Assembly: GCA_023391105.1 (NCBI GenBank)
Contig: JAEWBO010000024.1
Coordinates: forward strand, 4,057-68,056
Direction: 5' to 3'
DNA length: 64,000 nucleotides
Source of the DNA: Bacillota bacterium
Lineage (GTDB): Bacteria; Bacillota; Clostridia; Christensenellales; SZUA-584
Shown here: in pieces, positions 16,373 through 25,080 of the stretch
How positions within the stretch are numbered: the stretch's first letter is position 1
Layout: each line of letters begins with the position of its first letter
Notes under the pieces: generated by a model
What the model saw: only the letters and a program-made list of their open reading frames with translations
The model's database searches: none
Told to the model about the DNA's origin: nothing
Position numbers and translations under genes: made by a program

Positions 16373-17981
16373 AAAATGGATGACTGCTATGGGCGCGCTG
16401 ACGATGAGCTTTGTGCTTTTCATGACACCAGTAATGGCGCAGGAGAATAGCAAAACCGAAACGGTTTATGCATCGCTGGATCATGACGGCAGTGTAAAAA
16501 ACATGTACGTGGTCAATCATCTGCGTGGCAGCTATATAGACTACGGGACATACACAGAGATTAAGAATCTGTCTACTTTGAGCGAACCGTCCATTGAGGG
16601 AGACAAGATTACCTTTCCGGATGAACCCACGGAGGATGGGCTATACTATCAGGGCACGACGACGGGCGAGCTGCCCTTGAGAATCGGATTTCGTTATTAT
16701 ATTGATGGCAATCTTGTGGATGCGGAAAGCCTCGCGGGTGCAAACGGACATCTGAAAATACTAATGGATTACACAGCAAACGAAAGCTGTAATGAAGCTG
16801 TGCGAGAGGGCTTAATGACTCAGTTGACCGCGGTATTTAATACCGGAACGGCTTCAAATGTCAGCGCAGAGGATGCGTCGCTGGTGACTGTGGGTAACTC
16901 TGTGAATGTGAGCTATATCATCATGCCGGGTGAAAACGGCACGCTCGTGATGGAAGCGGATATTAAAAATTTTGAAATGGATCCGATCACAATCACGATG
17001 CTTAAGGGAGCGTTTTCAATATCGGGTGTGTCGGACAGCATAAGCGAATTTGAAAATGGTTTTGACGAAATGATAGATGGCGCAGATGAGATGGTGGATG
17101 GCACAACGGAGCTTAAGGATGGCATGAAGACACTGGCAGGCAAAGTGGGCAAACTCAGTGATGGCCTGGCACAGCTTGGCGCTTCGGGTGCTCTTATCGA
17201 CGATGGCATGGCGCAGTATGAGGAAGCCTTGAAAACATACATATCGGGGGTTCGGGGGGTGAAGACCGCTTCCGGTGATATTCGCTCTGGCCTCGAAGAA
17301 TTGGCGGCAAACGGGTCGGCTGTATCAGCGGGCATTGCCGATGCAAGCGATAACCTTTCGGCGCTTGCGGGTAACAGCGCCCAATTAAAGGCACTTGCCG
17401 AGTCGCTTGCGGGAAGTCCGGACGAATCAGTCAAGGCACTGGCAAATGGCGTGTTGGAGCTGCTGGGTAACGTTCGTGGGCTCTCTGATGGGCTTAAGAC
17501 GGCAAGCGGCGGTTTGGATTCCTATGTGGCCGGTGTGAACAAAATGGCCAAAGGGTATGCGGCGTATGATGACGGTGTTGCTCAATTGGCGGATGGCGGT
17601 GCCCAGATAGTGTCGGGCTTCGGCGATTTGCACAGCGGTTTTACACCTTATCAACAGGGTGTATCGCAAAGCGCGGACGGCACAAACAAGCTTTATAAAG
17701 CGCTAAAAGGACTGCCTTCGAATGTTCAGGAGCTGATCGACGGGCAGATCGAGTTTAAAGATGGCATCGTAAGCGCGAAGGATGATATCAAAGAAAAGAC
17801 GGACATATTCAACGGCGACAGTGAACCTGCTGTGTCGTTTGTATCGCCTGATAAAAATCATCCCGATAGCGTCCAATACATATTGTCGACGCCGGGATTC
17901 AAAATCAAAAAAGCGCCGAAAGCAGAAGAAACAAAAAATGAGGACGACTTTATGTCGCGGCTTGCCGATCTTTTTCGCTGA
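16362..17981 (+). CDS. Secreted YhgE/Pip-like protein
   Basis: 539 residues. An N-terminal signal peptide (MTAMGALTMSFVLFMTPVMAQ) is visible with likely cleavage after VMA. Residues about 220-500 contain many helical repeats of the type (hydrophobic)xDGxxxLxxGxxxL, characteristic of the YhgE/Pip extracellular helical domain. Unlike full-length YhgE, no C-terminal membrane helices are visible, so the protein would be released or held by the adjacent exporter. ATG at 16362 follows TTGGAGG at 8 bases. It could act as a periplasmic-side adaptor of the MMPL pump (inference from operon). Confidence 0.7.
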   Translation: MKLKKWMTAMGALTMSFVLFMTPVMAQENSKTETVYASLDHDGSVKNMYVVNHLRGSYIDYGTYTEIKNLSTLSEPSIEGDKITFPDEPTEDGLYYQGTTTGELPLRIGFRYYIDGNLVDAESLAGANGHLKILMDYTANESCNEAVREGLMTQLTAVFNTGTASNVSAEDASLVTVGNSVNVSYIIMPGENGTLVMEADIKNFEMDPITITMLKGAFSISGVSDSISEFENGFDEMIDGADEMVDGTTELKDGMKTLAGKVGKLSDGLAQLGASGALIDDGMAQYEEALKTYISGVRGVKTASGDIRSGLEELAANGSAVSAGIADASDNLSALAGNSAQLKALAESLAGSPDESVKALANGVLELLGNVRGLSDGLKTASGGLDSYVAGVNKMAKGYAAYDDGVAQLADGGAQIVSGFGDLHSGFTPYQQGVSQSADGTNKLYKALKGLPSNVQELIDGQIEFKDGIVSAKDDIKEKTDIFNGDSEPAVSFVSPDKNHPDSVQYILSTPGFKIKKAPKAEETKNEDDFMSRLADLFR

Positions 17982-17991
17982 TCATTAAACT

Positions 17992-18019
17992 GCATAAATA
18001 GCCGCCGGCTTCGTATAAT
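17992..18019 (+). promoter_or_regulatory. Putative lonB promoter
   Basis: TATAAT at 18014-18019 lies 30 bases before the lonB ATG, with GCATA (17992-17996) upstream instead of a sigma-A -35. GCATA resembles -35 elements of forespore sigma factors, which drive lonB in Bacillus. The -10 sits in the loop and upper stem of the hairpin described next. Confidence 0.35.
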
Positions 18020-18047
18020 AATCATACGGGGTCGGGAGGCTATTTTT
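17996..18047 (+). terminator. Terminator-like hairpin overlapping the lonB ribosome binding site
   Basis: AAATAGCC (17996-18003) pairs with GGCTATTT (18038-18045). The inner parts GCCGGCTTCGTAT and ATACGGGGTCGGG pair with G-U wobbles around an AATAATC loop, and a T7 run ends the structure. The 3' arm contains the lonB Shine-Dalgarno GGGAGG, so transcripts coming from upstream would terminate or hide it. Confidence 0.6.
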
Positions 18048-18049
18048 TT

Positions 18050-19702
18050 ATGACAGAATTTATCATCATCATCCAGTTGGTCGTCAGCGTCATTATCGGC
18101 GCATACTTCTACAGCCAGATGAAAAACAAGCGAAGCGCGAAAACGAGTCTGGAAAGCGAATCCAAGGTGCAGCTTGAACGGCTGAAAAAACTGCGAAGCA
18201 TATCGCTTAATGTACCGTTATCCGAAAAAACACGTCCGCAAAGCTTTGATGAGATTGTTGGGCAAGAGGAAGGCATCACGGCACTATCCGCGGCGCTTTG
18301 CGGAGAGAACCCTCAGCACGTGCTCATTTACGGCCCGCCAGGTGTGGGCAAAACATGTGCGGCGCGCCTCGTGATGGACAAGGCCAAGCGTGGCAACGGA
18401 TCTCCGTTTCGGTCGGATGCCAAATTCATTGAGATTGACGCGACATGCCTTCGCTACGATGAACGAAATATTGCCGATCCGCTCATCGGCTCGGTACACG
18501 ATCCCATCTATCAGGGTGCAGGAGCTTACGGCGTGGCCGGAGTACCGCAGCCAAAAGAAGGCGCAGTGACACGCGCTCACGGAGGCATACTGTTTCTGGA
18601 TGAAATTGGCGAACTGCATCCGTTTCATATTAATAAATTACTAAAAGTGCTTGAAGACAGACGTGTGTATTTTGACAGTGCTTATTACGGCAAGGAAAAC
18701 AAGAACATACCGACATATATTCATGATATATTCGCGTATGGCATGCCGGCGGATTTTCGGCTTGTGGGCGCGACAACCAAGTCGCCGCGGGAAATACCCT
18801 CTGCGATAAGGTCGCGCTGCATGGAGATATTTTTTCGTCAGCTGTTCCCCGAAGAAGTAGTGACGATATCCAAAAATGCGGCTGCGCGTGCGGGCATTAG
18901 CATCGATGACAGCGCAGCGGCGATCGTAGGAGAATATGCGTCTAATGGTCGCGATGCCGTTAATATCATACAAATGGCTGCCGGTGTTGCCCGGGAAAAG
19001 GGCGCGAAGACAGTGGAAGCCGATCATGTGAGCTGGGTGATTGAAACGGGAAAATATATTAAAAGACCGATGCTGCGCCTTGGTGCCAACACTGTTGGGT
19101 GTGTCAACGGTCTCGCTGTTTATGGCTCACAGATTGGCACCATCATAGAAATAGAAACGGTCGCGGTGAAAGCGCAGCACGGTTCGCTCACGGTCACGGG
19201 TCTTGTGGACGAAGAGGAGATGGGTAATGATGTCAAGAGATTTCGCCGCAAGAGCACAGCCAAGAGCTCTGTGGAGAACGTGCTGACTGCACTGCAAAAG
19301 AACTTCGGAATTAATCCATCGGATTATTATATCCATATCAATACACCTGGAGGCGTACCGGTAGACGGGCCGTCGGCAGGTGTGGCTATCGCTATATCCG
19401 TGTTCTCCGCGATTACAGGGCGTGCTGTGGCACCGGGCATCACTATGACTGGTGAGATATCCATCAACGGCTGTATTCGTGCTGTGGGCGGCGTCAAGGA
19501 AAAGGTATGGGCAGCCAAACGCGCGGGTGCGGCATTGGTGATTGTGCCATCGGAAAACATAGATGAGGTTCAGGACGCGAAGGGCGTTCATGTGGTGGGT
19601 GTCAAGCACATAAGCGAAGTGATACGGCTGGCCTTTGCACATAAATCAGCGCCGAGCACAGAGGATGTCGGCATCTTAAGTGCACAAGGCTTGGAGATTT
19701 AG
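18050..19702 (+). CDS. lonB: ATP-dependent protease LonB (membrane-anchored, spore type)
   Basis: 550-residue Lon-like AAA+ serine protease lacking the large LonA N-domain. A short N-terminal membrane helix (IIIIQLVVSVIIGAYFY) anchors it. Walker A GPPGVGKT is near residue 100, Walker B GILFLDEIGEL near 185. The protease domain has Ser442 in DGPSAG and Lys485 in GGVKEK, the correct 43-residue spacing. LonB is forespore-specific in Bacillus. Here it ends head-on with a metallophosphoesterase gene, overlapping it by 4 bases with no terminator between them. In Bacillus lonB lies directly before lonA and engB, so this locus is rearranged. Confidence 0.94.
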   Translation: MTEFIIIIQLVVSVIIGAYFYSQMKNKRSAKTSLESESKVQLERLKKLRSISLNVPLSEKTRPQSFDEIVGQEEGITALSAALCGENPQHVLIYGPPGVGKTCAARLVMDKAKRGNGSPFRSDAKFIEIDATCLRYDERNIADPLIGSVHDPIYQGAGAYGVAGVPQPKEGAVTRAHGGILFLDEIGELHPFHINKLLKVLEDRRVYFDSAYYGKENKNIPTYIHDIFAYGMPADFRLVGATTKSPREIPSAIRSRCMEIFFRQLFPEEVVTISKNAAARAGISIDDSAAAIVGEYASNGRDAVNIIQMAAGVAREKGAKTVEADHVSWVIETGKYIKRPMLRLGANTVGCVNGLAVYGSQIGTIIEIETVAVKAQHGSLTVTGLVDEEEMGNDVKRFRRKSTAKSSVENVLTALQKNFGINPSDYYIHINTPGGVPVDGPSAGVAIAISVFSAITGRAVAPGITMTGEISINGCIRAVGGVKEKVWAAKRAGAALVIVPSENIDEVQDAKGVHVVGVKHISEVIRLAFAHKSAPSTEDVGILSAQGLEI

Positions 19703-20394
19703 ATAAGCCTAAGAAGAGAAAAATTGGTTGCGTCGCAAGAAACGAGCGTATAGCTGACGCCGCGCACAGTGCCGGACAGTGCACCCTTAATGCTGGACGC
19801 GTGAAGATGCCCGTAAACGACGTGCGATGCACCATATTTTTCGAAGAGTTCGGTAAACATCGTGGGGGAGCCGTCCTGATCAGAAGGCGGATAATGAAAC
19901 ATACCAATTAGCTGTTTGTCTGGTGCGGCTTTTCGTGCATGGGCGAGCGATAGCTCCAGCCGACCGGCTTCACGGTTATACAGCTTTTCGTCCGTTTCGG
20001 CGTTATACTGACGGTTGGCAGGGCAGAGCCAGCCGCGAGTTCCCGCGAAGACGTAATCACCGAAAACGAGGCTGTTGTTCTGAAGCGCATATGTTTTGTT
20101 AAAAAGCAGCGAATTCACTTGCGCGAGAGAACCCCACCAGTAATCATGGTTGCCTTTGAGCAAAATCTTATTGCCCGGCATTTCACAGATCGCCGAAATA
20201 TCCGTGCGCGCTTCATCAAGACGCATCGCCCAAGACAAATCGCCCGGCAGCAGCACGATATCGTCATCACCGACGAGCGACAGCCAGCTTTCTTTGATTT
20301 TTTCCCAGTGCCCGTTCCAGTGCTCGCCAAACACATCCATTGGCTTTGGCATAAAGCCGGAAAGGTGAAGGTCACCGATGGCAAATATGTTCAT
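19699..20394 (-). CDS. Calcineurin-like metallophosphoesterase
   Basis: 231-residue cytosolic phosphoesterase with the full set of metal motifs: GDLHL near the start, PGDLSW, GNHDYWW, FHYPP and GHLH near the end. It belongs to the group often annotated as metallophosphatases of unknown substrate next to engB. Its ATG overlaps the engB stop by 4 bases (ATGA), so it is the last gene of the lon-engB operon. Its 3' end overlaps that of lonB by 4 bases on the other strand. Confidence 0.9.
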   Translation of the reverse strand: MNIFAIGDLHLSGFMPKPMDVFGEHWNGHWEKIKESWLSLVGDDDIVLLPGDLSWAMRLDEARTDISAICEMPGNKILLKGNHDYWWGSLAQVNSLLFNKTYALQNNSLVFGDYVFAGTRGWLCPANRQYNAETDEKLYNREAGRLELSLAHARKAAPDKQLIGMFHYPPSDQDGSPTMFTELFEKYGASHVVYGHLHASSIKGALSGTVRGVSYTLVSCDATNFSLLRLI

Positions 20395-20978
20395 ATTGTC
20401 AGCGCCTTTTCGATTTCGTCCAAAAGTGATTCCGCTCCGAAACGGTTTTGAGAGGAGACGGCCACGATAGGATAATCCACGCCGCTGCTTACGCTTTTCT
20501 TGATCATTTCCAGCTGAGCATGCCGTCTTGTTTTTGCGATTTTGTCAGCCTTTGTCGCCACAATAATGACAGAAACGCCAAAGTGCGCAGCCCATTCAAA
20601 CATGAGCTTGTCATCCGCTGTGGGATTATGGCGGATATCAAGAAGTATCATCAATGCCCGAAGCTGTTTCGAGTGGCTCAAATAGCCTTCGATCATCGCA
20701 GACCAGCTTTTTTGCTCATCTTTGGAGACACGTGCAAAGCCGTAGCCCGGCAGGTCGACAAGCAGAAATTCTTCATTGAGAACAAAAAAATTAACAAGCC
20801 GTGTCTTGCCCGGGTTCGAGCTGATTTTGGCAAGTTTCGAATGGTTCGTCAGGTAATTAACGAGCGACGATTTTCCGACATTGGATTTGCCGCATATTGC
20901 AATTTCGGGCATGTCAAGAGACGGATAATCCGCTTTTGTTTTCATGCTCTTCAAGAAACGGGCGTTTTTTATCTGCAT
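20391..20978 (-). CDS. engB: Ribosome biogenesis GTP-binding protein EngB/YsxC
   Basis: 195-residue TRAFAC GTPase needed for late 50S subunit assembly. G1 is GKSNVGKSS, G3 DLPGYG and G4 TKADK, in the usual spacing. It overlaps lon by 10 bases and the metallophosphoesterase by 4 bases, giving one tightly coupled operon. The lon-engB pair is conserved across Bacillota. Confidence 0.96.
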   Translation of the reverse strand: MQIKNARFLKSMKTKADYPSLDMPEIAICGKSNVGKSSLVNYLTNHSKLAKISSNPGKTRLVNFFVLNEEFLLVDLPGYGFARVSKDEQKSWSAMIEGYLSHSKQLRALMILLDIRHNPTADDKLMFEWAAHFGVSVIIVATKADKIAKTRRHAQLEMIKKSVSSGVDYPIVAVSSQNRFGAESLLDEIEKALTI

Positions 20979-23296
20979 GCGCCCTCCAGTTCCTTATTGA
21001 TTGCGATATCCAGCACCTCGTTAAGCTGTGACACGCGGATGAACTTGATGGATTTGCGCACCGTGGCGGGCATCATCTGTATATCCTTTTCGTTGCCTGC
21101 AGGGATGATGATGGTTCGGATGCCTACTTTAAGCGCCGCAAGGGATTTTTCCTTAAGCCCGCCAATGGGCAGCACACGGCCTGTCAGCGTGAGCTCGCCT
21201 GTCATGGCAATATCGCTTTTCACCGTACGTCCGGAAAGCGCCGAAACGAGCGCCGTCGCAATCGTGATGCCTGCGGACGGTCCGTCTTTTGGAATCGCAC
21301 CCTCGGGCAGATGGATATGAATATCCGCATTATCGATAAAATCTTCGTTGATACATAGCGCTTCGCTGTTGGCGCGCACATAACTGAGTGCCGCCTTGGC
21401 TGATTCCTGCATCACTTCACCGAGCTTACCCGTAAGCTGCAGCTTGCCTTTGCCGTGCATTTTGATCGCTTCAACGGTTAACGTCTGACCGCCTGCGGCA
21501 GTCCACGCAAGGCCTGTCACCACGCCCACCTTGTCCTCGGTGCCCGATTCGGTCAGCGAATAGATCGGAGGCCCAAGATAACGCTGCAGCGTATTTTTTG
21601 TGACCATGATACGTGAGCGACCGCCGGTTAAGTCCACCACCGATTTGCGGAAGACTGTGGCGATTTTACGTTCAAGCTCGCGCACACCCGCTTCACGCGT
21701 ATAGCGCCGTATCAATTCCGTCAGCGCGGTATCACGAATCGTGACCTCTGAGGCTTCCAGCCCATGCGCCTTGCGCTGTTTGGGAATCAGATGGTTTTTC
21801 GCAATACCCATCTTCTCTAGCTCTGTATAGCTCGACAGATCGATGATCTCCATGCGGTCAAGCAGGGGAGCCGGAATCGTATCGTAGCTGTTTGCCGTCG
21901 TTAAGAACATAACGTTTTCCAAGTTGAACGGCAGATCAAGATAGTGATCGCGGAAGCTGTTGTTGATCTCGGGATCAAGTACTTCGAGCATCGCCGATGC
22001 GGGGTCTCCGCGAAAATCACTTGCCATCTTGTCGATCTCATCGAATAAAAATACAGGGTTCATGCTGTCTGCCTGCTTGATGGAGGCGATAATGCGTCCG
22101 GGAATCGCGCCGATATATGTGCGCCTGTGACCCCTTATTTCCGCCTCGTCGCGCACGCCGCCCAAAGAGGTACGCACAAAGTTGCGGCCAAGCGCACGCG
22201 CGATGGAGCGCGCAATAGACGTTTTGCCGGTGCCCGGAGGGCCGACAAAACAGAGCACTGGACCGCGCAGGTCTTTTTTACGTCCGAGTACCGCAAGATA
22301 TTCAACAATTCTGTCTTTGACCTTTTCGAGGCCAAAATGGTTCTCATCGAGTATTTTGCGCGCGTGCTTAAGATCGAGGTTATCGTCAGTGAATTTGCCC
22401 CAGGGAAGTTCGAGTATCCATTCCACATATGTGCGGATGACACCCAGCTCGGGAGACCCAAGGGAGAGCTTCTCCATGCGCGATATTTCTTTTTCCGTCT
22501 TTTCACGAATATCGTCGCTTAAATCAAGCTTTGCGAGTCTTTGCCTCAGCTCGTCCGCGTCAGACTGCACACTGCCCGCTTCGCCAAGCTCGCTTTGAAT
22601 CGCGCGCATTTGTTCGCGAAGCACGTATTCCTTTTGCGATTTGTCGATTTGCTTCCTGACCTTGCTTCTGATCTCGTTTTCGATTTCCGTCACTTCCAGC
22701 TCGTTTGTCAGCAGACCCACCATCATTTCGAGCCGTTCGATCACGTCCGCGCATTCCAGCGCCTTTTGTTTGTCTTCCAGCTTGAAAAGCACGCCGGACG
22801 CGATAATATCTGCCATCTGGCCGATATCTTCCACACTATTCACAGAAGAAAGTATCTCAGAAGATACCTTGCTGCTGACTGTTGTCAGCTTCTCAAAAAG
22901 GCCAAGAATCATGCGCCTTAAGGCAAGTTCTTTATGCTTGTTTTCCTCACTGATCTGCGATACAAGCTCCGCCGCTTCCACTTCCAGATATGGTTCGGTT
23001 GCTGTAAAACTTTCTATTTTGGCGCGATATTCGCCCTTAACCAAAACGCGGATGATATCTCCCGGGAGCTTCAATATCTGCTTGATACACGATACCGTAC
23101 CTACCTCATATATATCATCTGGGTTTGGATCTAAAACTTCCTTGTCCTTCTGCGCGGCCAGAAAAATTGTCTGGTCACTCTCCATTGCTTTTTCCAAAGC
23201 AGCGATTGATTTCTCTCGTCCTACTTCAAAGTGTAGTGCCATATACGGAAAGACGACCACGTCTCTCAAAGCAACCATTGGCATGATGTTGCTCAT
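20969..23296 (-). CDS. lon: ATP-dependent protease La (LonA)
   Basis: 775-residue soluble Lon protease for misfolded and regulatory proteins. The N-terminal substrate domain fills about 1-300; Walker A is GPPGTGKT, Walker B FLFDEIDKM, and the protease domain carries Ser674 in DGPSAG and a Lys 43 residues on in GGLKEK. Start: ATG at 23296 with GGAGG 4-5 bases upstream; the in-frame TTG at 23308 lies inside the Shine-Dalgarno itself. A consensus promoter precedes it. engB and the metallophosphoesterase follow with overlapping ends. Confidence 0.97.
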   Translation of the reverse strand: MSNIMPMVALRDVVVFPYMALHFEVGREKSIAALEKAMESDQTIFLAAQKDKEVLDPNPDDIYEVGTVSCIKQILKLPGDIIRVLVKGEYRAKIESFTATEPYLEVEAAELVSQISEENKHKELALRRMILGLFEKLTTVSSKVSSEILSSVNSVEDIGQMADIIASGVLFKLEDKQKALECADVIERLEMMVGLLTNELEVTEIENEIRSKVRKQIDKSQKEYVLREQMRAIQSELGEAGSVQSDADELRQRLAKLDLSDDIREKTEKEISRMEKLSLGSPELGVIRTYVEWILELPWGKFTDDNLDLKHARKILDENHFGLEKVKDRIVEYLAVLGRKKDLRGPVLCFVGPPGTGKTSIARSIARALGRNFVRTSLGGVRDEAEIRGHRRTYIGAIPGRIIASIKQADSMNPVFLFDEIDKMASDFRGDPASAMLEVLDPEINNSFRDHYLDLPFNLENVMFLTTANSYDTIPAPLLDRMEIIDLSSYTELEKMGIAKNHLIPKQRKAHGLEASEVTIRDTALTELIRRYTREAGVRELERKIATVFRKSVVDLTGGRSRIMVTKNTLQRYLGPPIYSLTESGTEDKVGVVTGLAWTAAGGQTLTVEAIKMHGKGKLQLTGKLGEVMQESAKAALSYVRANSEALCINEDFIDNADIHIHLPEGAIPKDGPSAGITIATALVSALSGRTVKSDIAMTGELTLTGRVLPIGGLKEKSLAALKVGIRTIIIPAGNEKDIQMMPATVRKSIKFIRVSQLNEVLDIAINKELEGACR

Positions 23297-23325
23297 TTTG
23301 TCCTCCAAGTGTTATTTGCTGGTGT

Positions 23326-23354
23326 ATTATACATGAAAACCGTCGCATCTGCAA
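23326..23354 (-). promoter_or_regulatory. Sigma-A promoter of the lon-engB operon
   Basis: On the minus strand TTGCAG (23354-23349), 17 bases, then TATAAT (23331-23326), about 30 bases before the lon ATG. No CIRCE or CtsR-like repeat is evident. Confidence 0.75.
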
Positions 23355-23436
23355 GAACGCTTCTTCTCCTGCTTTCTACATCATTTCGCATCACTGTTTA
23401 TCATTAGTATCTCGCATTTCGATCCCGCTTTATTCC

Positions 23437-23467
23437 TTGGACAAATAAAGCCTTTGCATGATATAAT
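23437..23467 (+). promoter_or_regulatory. Promoter of the degV gene (extended -10)
   Basis: TTGGACA (from 23437) and TATAAT (23462-23467), with TGA directly before the -10 giving the TGnTATAAT extended form. Spacing is 18-19 bases. Confidence 0.65.
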
Positions 23468-23517
23468 TATTACCAAAATGTATGTCAAAACGGAATCATA
23501 TTATAGGAGTTATAAGC

Positions 23518-24360
23518 ATGAGAAAAGTTATAATCGTCACTGATTCGACATCCGATCTTCCTTATAGCCTGCTGGAAGAACGCGGCATTGAAAGAGTTCC
23601 GCTTCACATCATTCTTGGAGACGATTCATATCCGGATGATAGAAGGCTATCCAGCGCAGATCTTTTCCGATTTGCGGATGAAACAGGAACGCTGCCAAAA
23701 TCGGCAGCTGTCAACGAATTTGAATTTGAAAAGGTTTTTAAAAAGCTGCTTGACGAAGACTATGATATCTTTTTCATGGGTATCAGCAGCAAGCTTTCAA
23801 GTACGATGCAGAATGCGCAAATAGCGGCCGATAAGCTGGGCAAAGAGCGTTTTTCCATCGTGGATTCACTGAGCCTTTCCACTGGCGTTGGTTTACAGCT
23901 TCTCGAAGCGTCTGATTTGGCGCTTGAGGGAGCGGGGCTCGAAGAAATCACGCGGCATGCGCTGGAGATTCGCCCCAAAGTGCAGGCCAGCTTTGTGGTG
24001 GATACACTCAAATATCTTTATATGGGCGGTCGCTGCTCACGGCTGGCGTCCATTGTGGGCAGCCGCCTCAAAATTAAACCCAAGCTTGAGCTTTCAGATG
24101 GAGAAATTGTACCATCATCGAAATTTCGCGGTAGGGATTATGTTAAAAAGTACTATGAGCAGATGATGGAGCGTGTAAACGATATTGACCCGAAACGCAT
24201 ATTCGTGACTCATTGCATGGCTACTCAGAGCGCGGAGGAGATAAAGAAACTTCTTGAAACAAAGCATGGTTTTAAGAATGTTGTTATCACGGAGGCATCG
24301 CCGACGATTTCCACGCATTGCGGGCCAGGGACGCTCGGCATCCTTTTCCTGTATAAGTAA
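23518..24360 (+). CDS. DegV-family fatty-acid-binding protein
   Basis: 280-residue two-domain protein. DegV/FakB proteins bind a fatty acid and present it to the kinase FakA for phospholipid synthesis. The family pattern is clear: VTDSTSDLP near the start, a S/T pair region (GISSKLSSTMQNA), and the C-terminal GPGTLG. ATG at 23518 has TAGGAG 8 bases upstream; a longer in-frame version would include the spacing region. The next gene starts directly after the stop. Confidence 0.92.
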   Translation: MRKVIIVTDSTSDLPYSLLEERGIERVPLHIILGDDSYPDDRRLSSADLFRFADETGTLPKSAAVNEFEFEKVFKKLLDEDYDIFFMGISSKLSSTMQNAQIAADKLGKERFSIVDSLSLSTGVGLQLLEASDLALEGAGLEEITRHALEIRPKVQASFVVDTLKYLYMGGRCSRLASIVGSRLKIKPKLELSDGEIVPSSKFRGRDYVKKYYEQMMERVNDIDPKRIFVTHCMATQSAEEIKKLLETKHGFKNVVITEASPTISTHCGPGTLGILFLYK

Positions 24361-24993
24361 ATGTATTATACGTATATCCTCGAATGCATGGACGGCAGCC
24401 TTTACACCGGTTGGACTGACGACCTTGATAAACGTGTACGTGCGCATAATGCGGGCAGCGGCAGCAAATATACGCGAGCCCGCTTGCCCGTCATGCTTAA
24501 ATACAGCGAAGCATACGATACGAAAAGCGAAGCAATGCGCCGCGAATGCGCTATCAAAAAGCTCAGCAGAAGTGAAAAGCTTGCGCTTTTTAGAAGCAGT
24601 TCACCGCGCATAATAAAGGAAAACAGGTCTATGCATGGGAAAAAAGATAATTTTCAGTCTATAGATGAATATATTGCGCAATTTTCCGCTGATGTGCAGG
24701 GTAAGCTGATTGAATTTAGGCGGGTGATTATAGAAGCGGCGCCTGACGCGACAGAAAAGATCACCTACGAGATGCCAACCTTCTTTCTGTACAAAAATCT
24801 CGTTCGTTTTGCCGCTTTCAAAAAACACATCGGTTTCTATCCGGCACCAAGCGGTATCGAAGCGTTTAAGGATGAGCTTACCGCATATAAGACCTCAAAG
24901 GGTGCGATACAGTTCCCGATTGACAAGCCACTGCCGCTGGATCTAATCGCACGTATCACCGCGTTTCGTGTGGCAGAAAATCTAAAGAAGTAA
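24361..24993 (+). CDS. GIY-YIG nuclease-like domain fused to a DUF1801 (YdhG-like) domain
   Basis: 210 residues with two recognisable parts. Residues 1-85 are a UPF0213-type GIY-YIG domain (YYTYILECMDGSLYTGWT... and the KYTRARLPV segment). Residues about 100-210 are a DUF1801 domain (IDEYIAQFSADVQGKL, the EMPTFFLY segment, HIGFYPAPSGIEAF, TSKGAIQFP). These families normally occur as separate proteins, so this is an unusual fusion with no stop between them. An internal ATG at 24631 has AAAGGA 10 bases upstream, so the DUF1801 half could also be made alone. The gene follows degV without a gap. The function of either half here is unknown. Confidence 0.8.
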   Translation: MYYTYILECMDGSLYTGWTDDLDKRVRAHNAGSGSKYTRARLPVMLKYSEAYDTKSEAMRRECAIKKLSRSEKLALFRSSSPRIIKENRSMHGKKDNFQSIDEYIAQFSADVQGKLIEFRRVIIEAAPDATEKITYEMPTFFLYKNLVRFAAFKKHIGFYPAPSGIEAFKDELTAYKTSKGAIQFPIDKPLPLDLIARITAFRVAENLKK

Positions 24994-25013
24994 ATATAAA
25001 TTTTAAAGAGAAC

Positions 25014-25067
25014 CAAAGAGCCATTGTGCCCGCACTGTAATAAGCGGCTGCAAGGCTCTTTTTATCT
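25014..25067 (+). terminator. Terminator after the degV operon
   Basis: AAAGAGCC(A)TTG pairs with CAAGGCTCTTT around a 20-base loop, followed by a T run. It lies between two converging genes and may serve both strands. Confidence 0.7.
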
Positions 25068-25080
25068 TATCTAACGTCGT

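Noticed and set aside
20448..21320. Long plus-strand frame (290 codons) opposite engB and lon
   Set aside because: Antisense shadow of well-defined genes; no start signal or protein motifs.
22135..22600. Overlapping frames opposite the lon ATPase region
   Set aside because: High G+C of the lon gene keeps other frames open; no independent evidence.
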